Of a DNA stretch of 64,000 bases, positions 34,270 to 42,592 are shown piece by piece. Under the pieces are notes generated by a model. That model ran no database searches. It was not told the DNA's origin and was given only the letters and a program-made list of their open reading frames with translations. The stretch is from Candidatus Nyctobacter psychrophilus. Its GTDB lineage: Bacteria; Vulcanimicrobiota; Vulcanimicrobiia; Vulcanimicrobiales; Vulcanimicrobiaceae. Where the stretch lies: positions 62,001 to 126,000 of the forward strand of contig JACRTY010000005.1 in the NCBI GenBank assembly GCA_014305025.1. Direction: 5' to 3'. Numbering within the stretch: the first letter of the stretch is position 1; each line of letters opens with the position of its first letter. The position numbers and the translations under genes were made by a program.

Positions 34270-35616
34270 ATGAATCGTGCCCTGCCCCTCCTCGCCGCCG
34301 CCGCGCTCCTGGGGACCGCGCTCACCGCCCCGACCACCGCTTCGGGACTGACCGGTCTGGAGAGTGACGAGCTGCAGATCAGCTACTCGCTGCTCTCGCA
34401 GGAGTTCTATAAGAAAGTCGATCCCCAGACGGTGCTCGACGGCGCGCGCTCGGAGTTGCTGGCGTATCTGACCAAGAACGGCGTCAAGAATCCGCACCTG
34501 GCAAAGCCCCGAGCGGCCGCCGATCCCGATGCGAACGAACGCGCGCTCGAACGCGAAGTCGGCGCGGCGGTGAACGCCTACGGTGCCAAACTCGGTAGCC
34601 GTTCGCTAACGTACGCCGCAATTTCCGGCGCGCTCGATTCCGTGCACGATAAGTACACGGTTTTCTTGTCGCCTAAGGAATACGCCGCACTCAACGAGGG
34701 CCTCGACGGCGGAAACTTCAGCGGCGTCGGCATTTCCATCGCGGTCGACGAAAAGACGAAGTATCTCGACGTCAACGAAGTAATCCCCAACGGTCCGGCC
34801 GACAAGGCCGGACTGCAATCGGGCGACGTCATCGTGTCGGTTGACGGTAAGTCGACGAAGGGATTGACGACCGAACAAGATTCCAAGATGTTGCGCGGCC
34901 CCAAGGGCACGCAAGTCCGTCTCGAGATCGAACGCGGCGGCGCGCCGATTCCGCCGGTTTCCATTACGCGCGATACCATCCATCAGCCGAGCGTCTACGC
35001 CAAATTGCTGCCCGACGGCATCGGGTATGCGCGCTTGACGGTGTTCGGGGCGAGCACGGCGTCGGAACTGGGCGCGGCGCTCGCGCGCTTGCAGAACCAG
35101 GGCGCGAAGGCGTACATCCTCGACCTGCGCGACAACGGCGGCGGTTATTTGAACGCGGCCATCGAGGTCAGTTCGAAGTTCATTGCCTCGGGACCGATCG
35201 TTTCGGTGCAAGATCGCGGCGGCCGCGACACGCAGTACGATGCCGAGGACGATGCGATCGCTCCCAAGCCGCTCGCGGTGCTGGTCAACAAGTACACCGC
35301 TTCGGCATCGGAAATTACGTCGGGCGCGATCCAGGACAACGGCGTCGGCGAGTTGATCGGCGAGAAGACGTACGGTAAGGGCGTCGTGCAGACGATCCAT
35401 CCGCTGCCCGACGGCTCCGCCGTCAAGATCACGACCGCCCGTTACCTCACGCCGCACGGTCGCGACATCAACCTGGTCGGCATCACGCCCGACATCGTTA
35501 CGGTCGAGGCCGAACCGAAGACCGCACGGTTAGGCGATCCGACGACCGATTCGCAACTGCGCTCGGCGATCACGTACCTGCAAGGCAAAATCGCCCAAGC
35601 CGCAACCGGGACGTAG
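34270..35616 (+). CDS. Carboxy-terminal processing protease (S41A), second of a tandem pair
   Basis: 448 residues with a signal peptide (PLLAAAALLGTALTAPTTAS). PDZ domain about 155-240 (GGNFSGVGISI, GPADKAGLQSGDV), then YILDLRDNGGGYLNAAIE, catalytic Ser in YTASASEITSGAIQD and Lys in GEKTYGKGVVQT. Aligns along its whole length with the preceding protease, so the pair arose by duplication, but sequence has diverged widely. Both keep the Ser-Lys dyad. A strong hairpin terminator follows. Confidence 0.92.
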   Translation: MNRALPLLAAAALLGTALTAPTTASGLTGLESDELQISYSLLSQEFYKKVDPQTVLDGARSELLAYLTKNGVKNPHLAKPRAAADPDANERALEREVGAAVNAYGAKLGSRSLTYAAISGALDSVHDKYTVFLSPKEYAALNEGLDGGNFSGVGISIAVDEKTKYLDVNEVIPNGPADKAGLQSGDVIVSVDGKSTKGLTTEQDSKMLRGPKGTQVRLEIERGGAPIPPVSITRDTIHQPSVYAKLLPDGIGYARLTVFGASTASELGAALARLQNQGAKAYILDLRDNGGGYLNAAIEVSSKFIASGPIVSVQDRGGRDTQYDAEDDAIAPKPLAVLVNKYTASASEITSGAIQDNGVGELIGEKTYGKGVVQTIHPLPDGSAVKITTARYLTPHGRDINLVGITPDIVTVEAEPKTARLGDPTTDSQLRSAITYLQGKIAQAATGT

Positions 35617-35621
35617 CCTTC

Positions 35622-35660
35622 GGCGGCGGGGGCACCGGCAGCCGGTGCAACCCCTCCGCC
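35622..35660. terminator. Bidirectional hairpin terminator between the S41 pair and RNase E/G
   Basis: GGCGG, GGGG and CACCGG on the left pair with CCGGTG, CCCC and CCGCC on the right around CAG. It lies between convergent genes (stops at 35616 and 35678), so it can serve both. The U-tract is weak on both strands. Confidence 0.7.
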
Positions 35661-35677
35661 TCTCTACCGCGATAGGC

Positions 35678-38563
35678 CTACGTCGTCTTGCGCCGCGTGG
35701 CGGTGCTCTTTTTCGCGGTCGTCTTGCGGGCGGCCGGCGCCTTTTTCGCGGTCGTCTTTTTCGCGGTGCCGGCCGTCTTCTTGGCCGCCGGGGTTTTCTT
35801 GGTGGCAGCCGACTTCTTCGCCGTCACCTTGCGCGTGGTCGCCGCCAATGTACGGGCCGGCGCTGCCGGGGCGGGCGGAGCCGCCTCGGCTGCAGCGCTT
35901 GTAGCCGCGACGTCGACTTTGCGGGGCCGCCCACGTTTGCGTACGGCGACCGCCGGTTCGGCCGGCGTTGCCTCCGCCGGTTCCGTGCCCGGCAGAAGCG
36001 CGGTCTGCCCGACGGTGAAATCCGCCGGTTCGGTTTCGGTGCGAGTCCGGCGGCGGCGGGCGGGTTTAGCGACCTTGGCGACCTCCGCGGCAACCTCCGG
36101 AATGGTAAGGCTCGGCGGCGGAGCGTCGATTGCCGGCGGCGCGGCCTTCCGTTCCAGCGGCGTAATGGCGCGACTGGGCTGCGGCGGCGCCGTCTCTCCG
36201 GTCGGCTCGGCGGCCCCGCTGCCGTCCACGCGGAAGATCTGCCGGTCGGGCACGGCCTGCCCCGCGCTCCCCACGGTCTCCGCCGGCAGTTGGCCGCGAC
36301 CACGGCGCCGCCGGCGACGGCGACGGCGACGAACCTGCCCCTCGTCCCCGACGCCCGCGGCCGCCGGTGCCGTTTCGTCGTCGTCTTCTTCCATCGCTTG
36401 CCCGAGCAAAGACGCGTCCACCGGCAACGTGCCGGAGACGGGCGGTGCCGCTGCCACCTCGGACCCGGCCGCGGGCAGAGCCTCGGCCGCTCCTGGGCGC
36501 CGACGGCGGCGACGGCGCCGGCGCTTGCGCCCCTCGTCACCGGGACCGCCGTAAGTCGCGAAGGTCCGCCCTTCACCCGCGGCATCGACCGAGGCGTAGT
36601 CCGGCACGGGCCGGATGGGCGTCACGGTCGCCAGCGCCGGGGCGGTCGGCTTGTGGGCTCGCGATTCGGCGTCTTCGGCTTCGGCTTCGGCCGCCGTCGA
36701 GATGCCGAGACCCGGGCGGCCGCCGATGCCCTTGGCCGCTTCCTCGGCCAGTTGACGCAGTTCTTCTTCCTGCTCGGCCGGCGTTTCGAGCGGCTTGCGG
36801 CGCCCGCGGCCGCCGCGACGACGCCGTTTGCGGGTTTCCGCCGCTGGCAGCGCCACCGGCCCACGCGGCTCGGCCAGGATCGTACCGTCTTCGTCGATAT
36901 CGATCACTTTAATGCGCAGGGTGTCGCTCGCGGCGCCCGCTGCATTTTCGACCTCGACCAAGCGGTCGCCGACCAGGGCCAAGGCAGAGGTCGCGACCGG
37001 TAACCGCGCACTGACCAACGTCGCCTCCAGCTCGTCACCGACGCGGACGCTCGGCGGCGGTGCGTTGGCCGCGGCTTCATCGGGCAACTCGCAGATGCGC
37101 GTCTTTTCCGGATGCAAGGCGGGGTCGACGCGCACGGCGATCGTCGTTTCCAGTTCGCGCTCGAGCCCCGCCAGTTCGTCCTCGTACCAATACTCGATCT
37201 GCGCGCCGACCGTCGGCGCCGACACCACTTCGATGGGCTTATGTCCCGTCGCGCCGTTGCCGTGCGCGTGACCGAAGCGGCGCACGTCCCGAAACGCGTC
37301 GATCGCGACCGATTCTGGCGACATCACGGTCCCGAGCCCCTTGCAGGTCGGACACGCGCCGCGCAGTTGAGCCGAAAGGTCTTTGCCGACGCGCTTGCGC
37401 GTGAACTCGAGCAGTCCCAGTGCCGAAAAGGACTGAATCGTCGTACGCGTGCGGTCGCGCACGAGGCCCGCTTTGAGCGTCTCGATCACGCGCGTCCGCG
37501 ACGCTTCGCTCGACATGTCGATGAAGTCGCACACGATGATGCCGCCGATGTCGCGCAGGCGGACTTGTCGCGCGATCTCCGCGGCGGCTTCGACGTTGGT
37601 TTTGACGATCGTTTCTTCGAGATTGCGCCCGCCGGTGAATTTGCCGCTATTGACGTCGATGACGGTCAAGGCCTCGGTCGATTCGATCACGATCGAGCCG
37701 CCCGACGCCAGGTTGATCTTGGGACGCAGCAGTTTCTGCACTTCGTCGTCGATGTGAAAATCTTTGAAGAGCGAACGGCCGCCGTTGTAATATTCGATGC
37801 GATCGACGTATTGCGGGCCGAGCAGGCGCATGAAGTCGCGCACCTTCTCGAAATCTTCCGCATCGTCGATCAGCACGCGGTCGACTTCAGGCGTGATGAA
37901 ATCGCGCGCGGCTTTGAAGACCAGATTCATGTCCTTGTGGATCAGCGCGGGCGCTTGCGCGCGCTTATAGCTTTCGAGGATGCCGTGCCACATGCGGATC
38001 AGCACGCCGAGATCGGCGATCAGTTCGGATTGGCTCACGCCGGCAGCGGCGGTCCGTACGACGGTTGCCATCTCGGGCGGCCGGATCATCTTCATGATCG
38101 TCTTGAGACGGTTGCGCTCCTCGGCGCTTTCGATCTTGCGTGAGACGCCGGAATACCGGCCCGTCGGCATGAGGATCAAGTAGCGGCCCGGCAGCGAAAT
38201 GTTGGTCGAGATGCGGGCGCCCTTGAGCCCGCGCGGCTCCTTGACGATCTGCACGAGCGCGTCGTCACCCTTGCTGATCTTCTCGTTGATCGTCCAGCCG
38301 CTGCGGCCTTGCGTGATCTCGACGTCGCCGATGTTGAGCGGCGTCTTGTTGATGTCGTCGACGTAGAGGAAAGCGTTACGGCCCAGGCCGATATCGACGA
38401 AGCTTGCTCCCATGCCGGGGAGCACGTTGACTACTTTACCTTTATAGATTGAGCCGATGACCTTTTCTTCGCGTTCGAAGTAGATTTCGGCGAGCTCTCC
38501 GTCCTCACGGATGGCGACCCGGTTCTCCCAGGGGTCACTCGAGATGAGGATCTCAGTTGGCAC
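35678..38563 (-). CDS. rng: Ribonuclease E/G with long basic C-terminal tail
   Basis: 961 residues from GTG 38563. S1 RNA-binding domain about 35-130 (IGSIYKGKVVNVLPGMGASF, VDIGLGRNAFLYV). Catalytic DNase I-like region: VIDVNSGKFTGGRNLEETIV and IIVCDFIDMSS with the two metal-binding Asp residues; Zn-link CPTCKGLG. The conserved core ends near residue 415. The rest, over 500 residues, is low-complexity: arginine runs up to ten long, acidic-proline spacers and a final 55 residues of Lys-Thr-Ala repeats like histone H1. The tail likely binds RNA and degradosome partners or condenses, as for RNase E C-termini. Confidence 0.93.
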   Translation of the reverse strand: MPTEILISSDPWENRVAIREDGELAEIYFEREEKVIGSIYKGKVVNVLPGMGASFVDIGLGRNAFLYVDDINKTPLNIGDVEITQGRSGWTINEKISKGDDALVQIVKEPRGLKGARISTNISLPGRYLILMPTGRYSGVSRKIESAEERNRLKTIMKMIRPPEMATVVRTAAAGVSQSELIADLGVLIRMWHGILESYKRAQAPALIHKDMNLVFKAARDFITPEVDRVLIDDAEDFEKVRDFMRLLGPQYVDRIEYYNGGRSLFKDFHIDDEVQKLLRPKINLASGGSIVIESTEALTVIDVNSGKFTGGRNLEETIVKTNVEAAAEIARQVRLRDIGGIIVCDFIDMSSEASRTRVIETLKAGLVRDRTRTTIQSFSALGLLEFTRKRVGKDLSAQLRGACPTCKGLGTVMSPESVAIDAFRDVRRFGHAHGNGATGHKPIEVVSAPTVGAQIEYWYEDELAGLERELETTIAVRVDPALHPEKTRICELPDEAAANAPPPSVRVGDELEATLVSARLPVATSALALVGDRLVEVENAAGAASDTLRIKVIDIDEDGTILAEPRGPVALPAAETRKRRRRGGRGRRKPLETPAEQEEELRQLAEEAAKGIGGRPGLGISTAAEAEAEDAESRAHKPTAPALATVTPIRPVPDYASVDAAGEGRTFATYGGPGDEGRKRRRRRRRRRPGAAEALPAAGSEVAAAPPVSGTLPVDASLLGQAMEEDDDETAPAAAGVGDEGQVRRRRRRRRRRGRGQLPAETVGSAGQAVPDRQIFRVDGSGAAEPTGETAPPQPSRAITPLERKAAPPAIDAPPPSLTIPEVAAEVAKVAKPARRRRTRTETEPADFTVGQTALLPGTEPAEATPAEPAVAVRKRGRPRKVDVAATSAAAEAAPPAPAAPARTLAATTRKVTAKKSAATKKTPAAKKTAGTAKKTTAKKAPAARKTTAKKSTATRRKTT

Positions 38564-39198
38564 GTTCCCATTGCCTTTCTCGGCGGCGCCGCGGGAAGCG
38601 GCGCTGCCTTATCGCCTGGCGCCGCGGTTCGCGGGCATCACATATTCAATTGTACCGACCCGGCCTGTGGCGGCGGGCGGCGAGCCCCGGTCGCAGCCGA
38701 TGCGGAAACTCCGCGGCGCGACCTGAGCGTCTTCCGATATTTCGGTTGCGGACGCGGCCGAACTGCGGCGCGCACGCGAAAATCTCAAATCGGATAGCCC
38801 GCCATTGGCGGCCGCAGAGCACGGGTCCTGTTGCACCGATACCCGTAGCACCGTGCTCCTTGCCTCGCGCCCGTTTCCGGGGCTCTGTTGGGCAGCCGGC
38901 CTTTGGTCACTCGACGTCGTGGGCTGCCTCGGGTTTTGGAAGAGTCCGCGTTCGGGAGCGAGCGAGCATCCGCGTGGCGGATATTCCCCTGGCCCGCTGC
39001 GATTCACGCGCCATGGGCGTCACCGCCCTTGGGGGTCTCGCCCGCACGAGCGCGCCCACGTCGGCCCCGTTCAGCGGACGTCCCTGCATCGTTGCCACGG
39101 TTCGTATTGAGCGTGCGGAGACGGGGTCTCGATGACGGAACCGCAGTCGTGACGGTCCTGCCCGGCGGCGCTCAGCAGCGCCACACGGCCATCTTGCC
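38564..39198 (-). promoter_or_regulatory. Long, hairpin-rich region upstream of RNase E/G
   Basis: About 635 bp between rodA and RNase E/G, both minus strand, with no convincing gene. Hairpins include GAGCACGG/CCGTGCTC (38817-38824 with 38851-38858), within which ACGGGT/ACCCGT can form an alternative pairing; GGCAGCC/GGCTGCC near 38890-38928; and ATCCGC/GCGGAT near 38968-38982. RNase E in Escherichia coli autoregulates through hairpins in a long 5' leader; a similar leader is the best guess. No match to RNase P RNA, tmRNA or a known riboswitch was recognised. Confidence 0.45.
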
Positions 39199-40296
39199 TC
39201 AAAACACGAGCTTGTCGCGCTGGACGTAGATGTTCAGCAGCACGCCGACCGCCGCGAAGTCGGTGAGGATCGCGGTGCCCCCGTAGGACATGAAGGGCAG
39301 CGGGATGCCGGTGATCGGCATGATGCCGACCGTCATGCCGATGTTGACCGTGATGTGGAAGGCGAACATCGCGATCAGGCCGGCGGCAAGCAGCACGCCG
39401 AAGCGGTCGCGCGCCGCCAGCATGGCGCGCACCGCGCCGAACAGGACGAGCGCGTACAAGCCGATCAAACACAGCGAGCCGACGTAGCCGGTCTCTTCAC
39501 CGACGACCGTGAAGATGAAATCGCGCGAATGTTCCGGCACGAAATTCAGTTGGGTCTGCGTCCCATGGTACAGTCCTTTACCGAACCATTCGCCGCTGCC
39601 GACGGCGATTTTCGACTGATTGAGATTCCAGCCGGCGCCTTGCGGGTCGGCGTCGGGATGGAGAAAGACTAGCAGCCGGTCGCGCTGGAATGGTTTGAGG
39701 ACCACGTTCGTGCCGACGACCAGCGCCGCGCCGGCAAACGCCCCCAAGGCGTACACGAGGAACTGCCGCAGGCTGGCGACCCCGAAGAACAACTCAGCCG
39801 TCACGATCGCGAAGATGACGAGCGTCGTCCCGAGATCCGGCTGCTTGAGGATCAGCAGCGCGGGAACGGCGACGGCACCGACGGTCATCCCGATCTCGCG
39901 CCAGCCGACGACGGCCACCCGGGCCAGCAGCGCTGCGACGCAGATCGCCAGGATCAGCTTGGCCGGCTCGGAGGGCTGAAACTGCACCGCTCCCAGGGTG
40001 ATCCAGCGCTGCGCCCCCAGGGCGCTGCGGCCGCCGACCATCACCAGGCCTAGAAGCAGCAGGTTCGCGATGTAGAGTCCGAACGACCAGCGTTGCCACT
40101 TGTGATAGTCGATCGCGGCACAGGTCGCCATGACCAAGAGGCCGATCAGGATATAGACGACCTGCTTGCGCCATTCGCCCGCAGCGTCGGGCGAGTGCAG
40201 ATCGGCCGATCCGATGAAGACGACGCCGGCCAGCGACAAGGCGAGCGCCCCAAGCGCCATCACCCAGTTGAACGAGCGGTACCAGGGCCTCTCCAC
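39199..40296 (-). CDS. rodA: Rod-shape peptidoglycan polymerase RodA (SEDS family)
   Basis: 365 residues, about ten transmembrane helices. LGAQRWITLGAVQFQPSEPAK is the SEDS signature, followed by the extracytoplasmic loop with GEWFGKGLYHGTQTQLNFVPE and FIFTVVGEETGY, and a C-terminal MSYGGTAIL. RodA polymerises glycan strands from lipid II with a class B PBP; no such PBP is encoded nearby. It is 49 bp downstream of minE and likely in the same operon, joining elongation and Min genes. Confidence 0.92.
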   Translation of the reverse strand: MERPWYRSFNWVMALGALALSLAGVVFIGSADLHSPDAAGEWRKQVVYILIGLLVMATCAAIDYHKWQRWSFGLYIANLLLLGLVMVGGRSALGAQRWITLGAVQFQPSEPAKLILAICVAALLARVAVVGWREIGMTVGAVAVPALLILKQPDLGTTLVIFAIVTAELFFGVASLRQFLVYALGAFAGAALVVGTNVVLKPFQRDRLLVFLHPDADPQGAGWNLNQSKIAVGSGEWFGKGLYHGTQTQLNFVPEHSRDFIFTVVGEETGYVGSLCLIGLYALVLFGAVRAMLAARDRFGVLLAAGLIAMFAFHITVNIGMTVGIMPITGIPLPFMSYGGTAILTDFAAVGVLLNIYVQRDKLVF

Positions 40297-40345
40297 GCGC
40301 CGTACCGTTCGCAGGCGGTCGGGCGGAAACTTTTACCGGGCGGCG

Positions 40346-40858
40346 CTACCCGGGAGCCGGCCCCTGTAAGGCGACGGTCTTTTTTCGGCGGCGCCGGCGG
40401 GGCGCACCGGCGTACGAGGCTCGGGTCGGCGGCGGTTGCTTTTCTTGAGCCTGGGGCGCGGAAGCGACGGCGGCCTCTTCCTCCGGCGCAAGCGCCGCCG
40501 CAGGGGGTTCATCGGCCGCCGCCTGCGGAGCGTCGACCGTCGGCGCGACCAGTTGCGGTGAGGGCGACGGCTCTTCGGTGCGCGGCGCCGTCGGGCGCGG
40601 CCGCTCGCGGATGCCGGTGATTGGCACGTTCGCGAGCATGGCAACCTCGCGTTCGCGCTGTTCGAAGGTGACATCGGCATGCGCGGGGTCGATTTCAACG
40701 TACTTCGAGATGACCTCGAGCAGATCGCGTTTGAGCGCTTCGACCGTCTCGGGCGCAAGCGAGAGGTGATCGGAAAGCAAGACGACGCGCAGCCGCTCTT
40801 TGGCCGTCTCGCTGGAACGCTCGGGCGGCAAGAACAGCTTCTTGAGGAATTCGAGCAC
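40346..40858 (-). CDS. minE: MinE-like division topological specificity factor with C-terminal extension
   Basis: 170 residues from GTG 40858; typical MinE has about 90. MLEFLKKLFLPPERSSETAK is the membrane-targeting and MinD-binding N-terminus, followed by ERLRVVLLSDHLSLAPETVE, LKRDLLEVISKYVEID and DVTFEQREREVAMLANVPI, the dimerisation core. From about residue 85 on it is Pro/Ala/Glu-rich, ending in RRRRKKTVALQG. It displaces MinD from the membrane and sets up oscillation or gradients. The gene lies 2 nt after minD2. Confidence 0.92.
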   Translation of the reverse strand: MLEFLKKLFLPPERSSETAKERLRVVLLSDHLSLAPETVEALKRDLLEVISKYVEIDPAHADVTFEQREREVAMLANVPITGIRERPRPTAPRTEEPSPSPQLVAPTVDAPQAAADEPPAAALAPEEEAAVASAPQAQEKQPPPTRASYAGAPRRRRRKKTVALQGPAPG

Positions 40859-40860
40859 GG

Positions 40861-41796
40861 CTAGCGTCCTCCGAGCAGCGCGCCCAGCTTGGCGAACCAG
40901 CCGCCCCCGCTTACCGCCGGATCGCTCCCTGCCGAGGGCGCTTCGTCGCCGGCGAGCTTGGCCGCGATCGCCCGATATGCCGCACCAATGCCGCTTGCCG
41001 GATCGAGGGCGAGCGGTTCTCCTTTGTTCGTGGCGACGATCACCCCCGGTTCTTCGGCGATGACCCCGAGCAGCGGCAGACGCAGGATGTCGTTCACGTC
41101 CTCGACCGACAGCATCTTACCCTTCTTGACGAGCTGCGGCCGGACGCGGTTGACGATGAGGTCGGGATGCCAATCGTTCGGTAATAAACCAACGACACGA
41201 TCCGCGTCGCGCACCGCCGAGACTTCCGGCGTGCAGACGATGATCGCGTGCTGCGCGCCGGCGACGGCGTTCTTGAACCCCTTCTCGATGCCGGCCGGAC
41301 AGTCGATCAACACGTAGTCGAAGCGGCGCCGCAACTCTTCGATCAGCGCCGTCATGTGCGCGGTGACGACGTCTTCCTTTTCGCGCGTCTGGGCGGCCGC
41401 AAGCAGCGACAGCGAGTCGCTGCGCTTATCGCGCACGAGCGCCTCATCGAGGCTCGCTTTCTCTTCGAGTACGTCGAGCAGATGAAACCGCACGCGGCTT
41501 TCCAGCCCGAGCACGATATCCAAATTGCGCAAGCCGACGTCGGCGTCGACCAGCACGACGCGTTGTCCGCGCGCGGCCAGCGCCGTACCCAGGTTGGCGG
41601 TCGTCGTCGTTTTTCCGACGCCACCTTTTCCGCTGGTGATCACGATCGCCCGTCCGTGCGGCGGCGCTGGTTGCGGCTGCGCCGGTTGGGGCGCAGGTTG
41701 CCCGACCGGCGCCGCTTCGACCGGCGCCGCCGCGCTGGCCAGCGTGCTGGCAACGGCGGTGGCGCCGGTTTCGAACGCGCGCATCATCGTCGTCAT
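40861..41796 (-). CDS. Second MinD-type ATPase with Ala/Pro-rich N-terminal extension
   Basis: 311 residues. The first ~48 residues are Ala/Pro/Gln-rich and absent from normal MinD. Then AIVITSGKGGVGKTTTTANL (deviant Walker A with the signature Lys), VVLVDADVGLRNLDIVLGLE and YVLIDCPAGIE. The C-terminal GGWFAKLGALLGGR is a plausible amphipathic membrane helix. Clearly paralogous to the 264-residue MinD encoded just upstream; catalytic residues are kept in both. It may form a heterodimer or a separate pole-positioning activity. Confidence 0.9.
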   Translation of the reverse strand: MTTMMRAFETGATAVASTLASAAAPVEAAPVGQPAPQPAQPQPAPPHGRAIVITSGKGGVGKTTTTANLGTALAARGQRVVLVDADVGLRNLDIVLGLESRVRFHLLDVLEEKASLDEALVRDKRSDSLSLLAAAQTREKEDVVTAHMTALIEELRRRFDYVLIDCPAGIEKGFKNAVAGAQHAIIVCTPEVSAVRDADRVVGLLPNDWHPDLIVNRVRPQLVKKGKMLSVEDVNDILRLPLLGVIAEEPGVIVATNKGEPLALDPASGIGAAYRAIAAKLAGDEAPSAGSDPAVSGGGWFAKLGALLGGR

Positions 41797-41797
41797 G

Positions 41798-42592
41798 TCA
41801 TCCCGCCTTCCACATCGTGAAGAGCCGCCCGAAGAAACTGGGTGTTGCGAGGCTGGTGAAGGGGACGGCCTCGCCGTCGAGTCGCCGTGCGATCTTATCG
41901 TAGATCGCCGTGAGACGCTTGGTCTCGTCGAGCACGAGCGGCTCGCCGCGGTTCGTGGTGTCGATGACCTCTTCGTCGTCGGGAACGATGCCGAGCAACT
42001 CGGCCGACAAGACGTCGCACACGTCGTCGACCGACAGCATGTCGCCCGATTTGACCATCTCCGGCCGCACGCGATTGATGATCAACCGCAGCGGCAACCC
42101 GGCCTGCGTCAGTTTTCCGACCACGCGGTCGGCGTCGCGAATGGCACTGATCTCGGGAGTGGTTACCACGATCGCTTCACGCGCCCCCGCGATCGCCATG
42201 CGGAAGCCGTGCTCGATGCCCGCCGCGCAATCGATCAGCACGTAATCGTTACTCTCGGCTAGCGCGTCGATGACGCCTTTCATCTGCTCTTCGCCGACCG
42301 CCTCTTTCTCGCGCGTTTGAGCAGCGGGCAAGAGGGCGAGCGTCGGCAACCGTTTGTCGCGAATCAGCGCTTGGCGCAACTGGCAGCGTCCCTCGACGAC
42401 TTCGACCAGATCGAAGACGATGCGTTTCTCGACGCCCAGCACGAGATCGAGATTGCGCAGGCCGATGTCGGTATCCACCAGCGCCACTCGACGGCCGCGC
42501 TTGGCGAGCGCCGCCCCCACGTTCGCGGTGGTCGTCGTTTTACCGACGCCGCCCTTGCCGGACGTAATGACGATCGCGCGGCCGCTGCTCAT
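41798..42592 (-). CDS. minD: Septum site-determining ATPase MinD
   Basis: 264 residues, standard length. AIVITSGKGGVGKTTTTANV, VALVDTDIGLRNLDLVLGVE, AGIEHGFRMAIAGA and the C-terminal membrane helix SFFGRLFTMWKAG are all intact. Dimerises on the membrane with ATP and carries MinC. Start ATG overlaps the minC stop (ATGA); the second MinD starts 1 nt after its stop. Confidence 0.95.
   Translation of the reverse strand: MSSGRAIVITSGKGGVGKTTTTANVGAALAKRGRRVALVDTDIGLRNLDLVLGVEKRIVFDLVEVVEGRCQLRQALIRDKRLPTLALLPAAQTREKEAVGEEQMKGVIDALAESNDYVLIDCAAGIEHGFRMAIAGAREAIVVTTPEISAIRDADRVVGKLTQAGLPLRLIINRVRPEMVKSGDMLSVDDVCDVLSAELLGIVPDDEEVIDTTNRGEPLVLDETKRLTAIYDKIARRLDGEAVPFTSLATPSFFGRLFTMWKAG

Noticed and set aside
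32772-34337. 521-codon minus-strand ORF opposite the first S41 protease
   Set aside because: The plus-strand protein has complete PDZ and protease motifs; the antisense frame is Arg/Asp-rich mirror sequence.
38564-39198. RNase P RNA, tmRNA or tRNA in the rodA-RNase gap
   Set aside because: Conserved cores of these RNAs were looked for by eye on both strands and not found.
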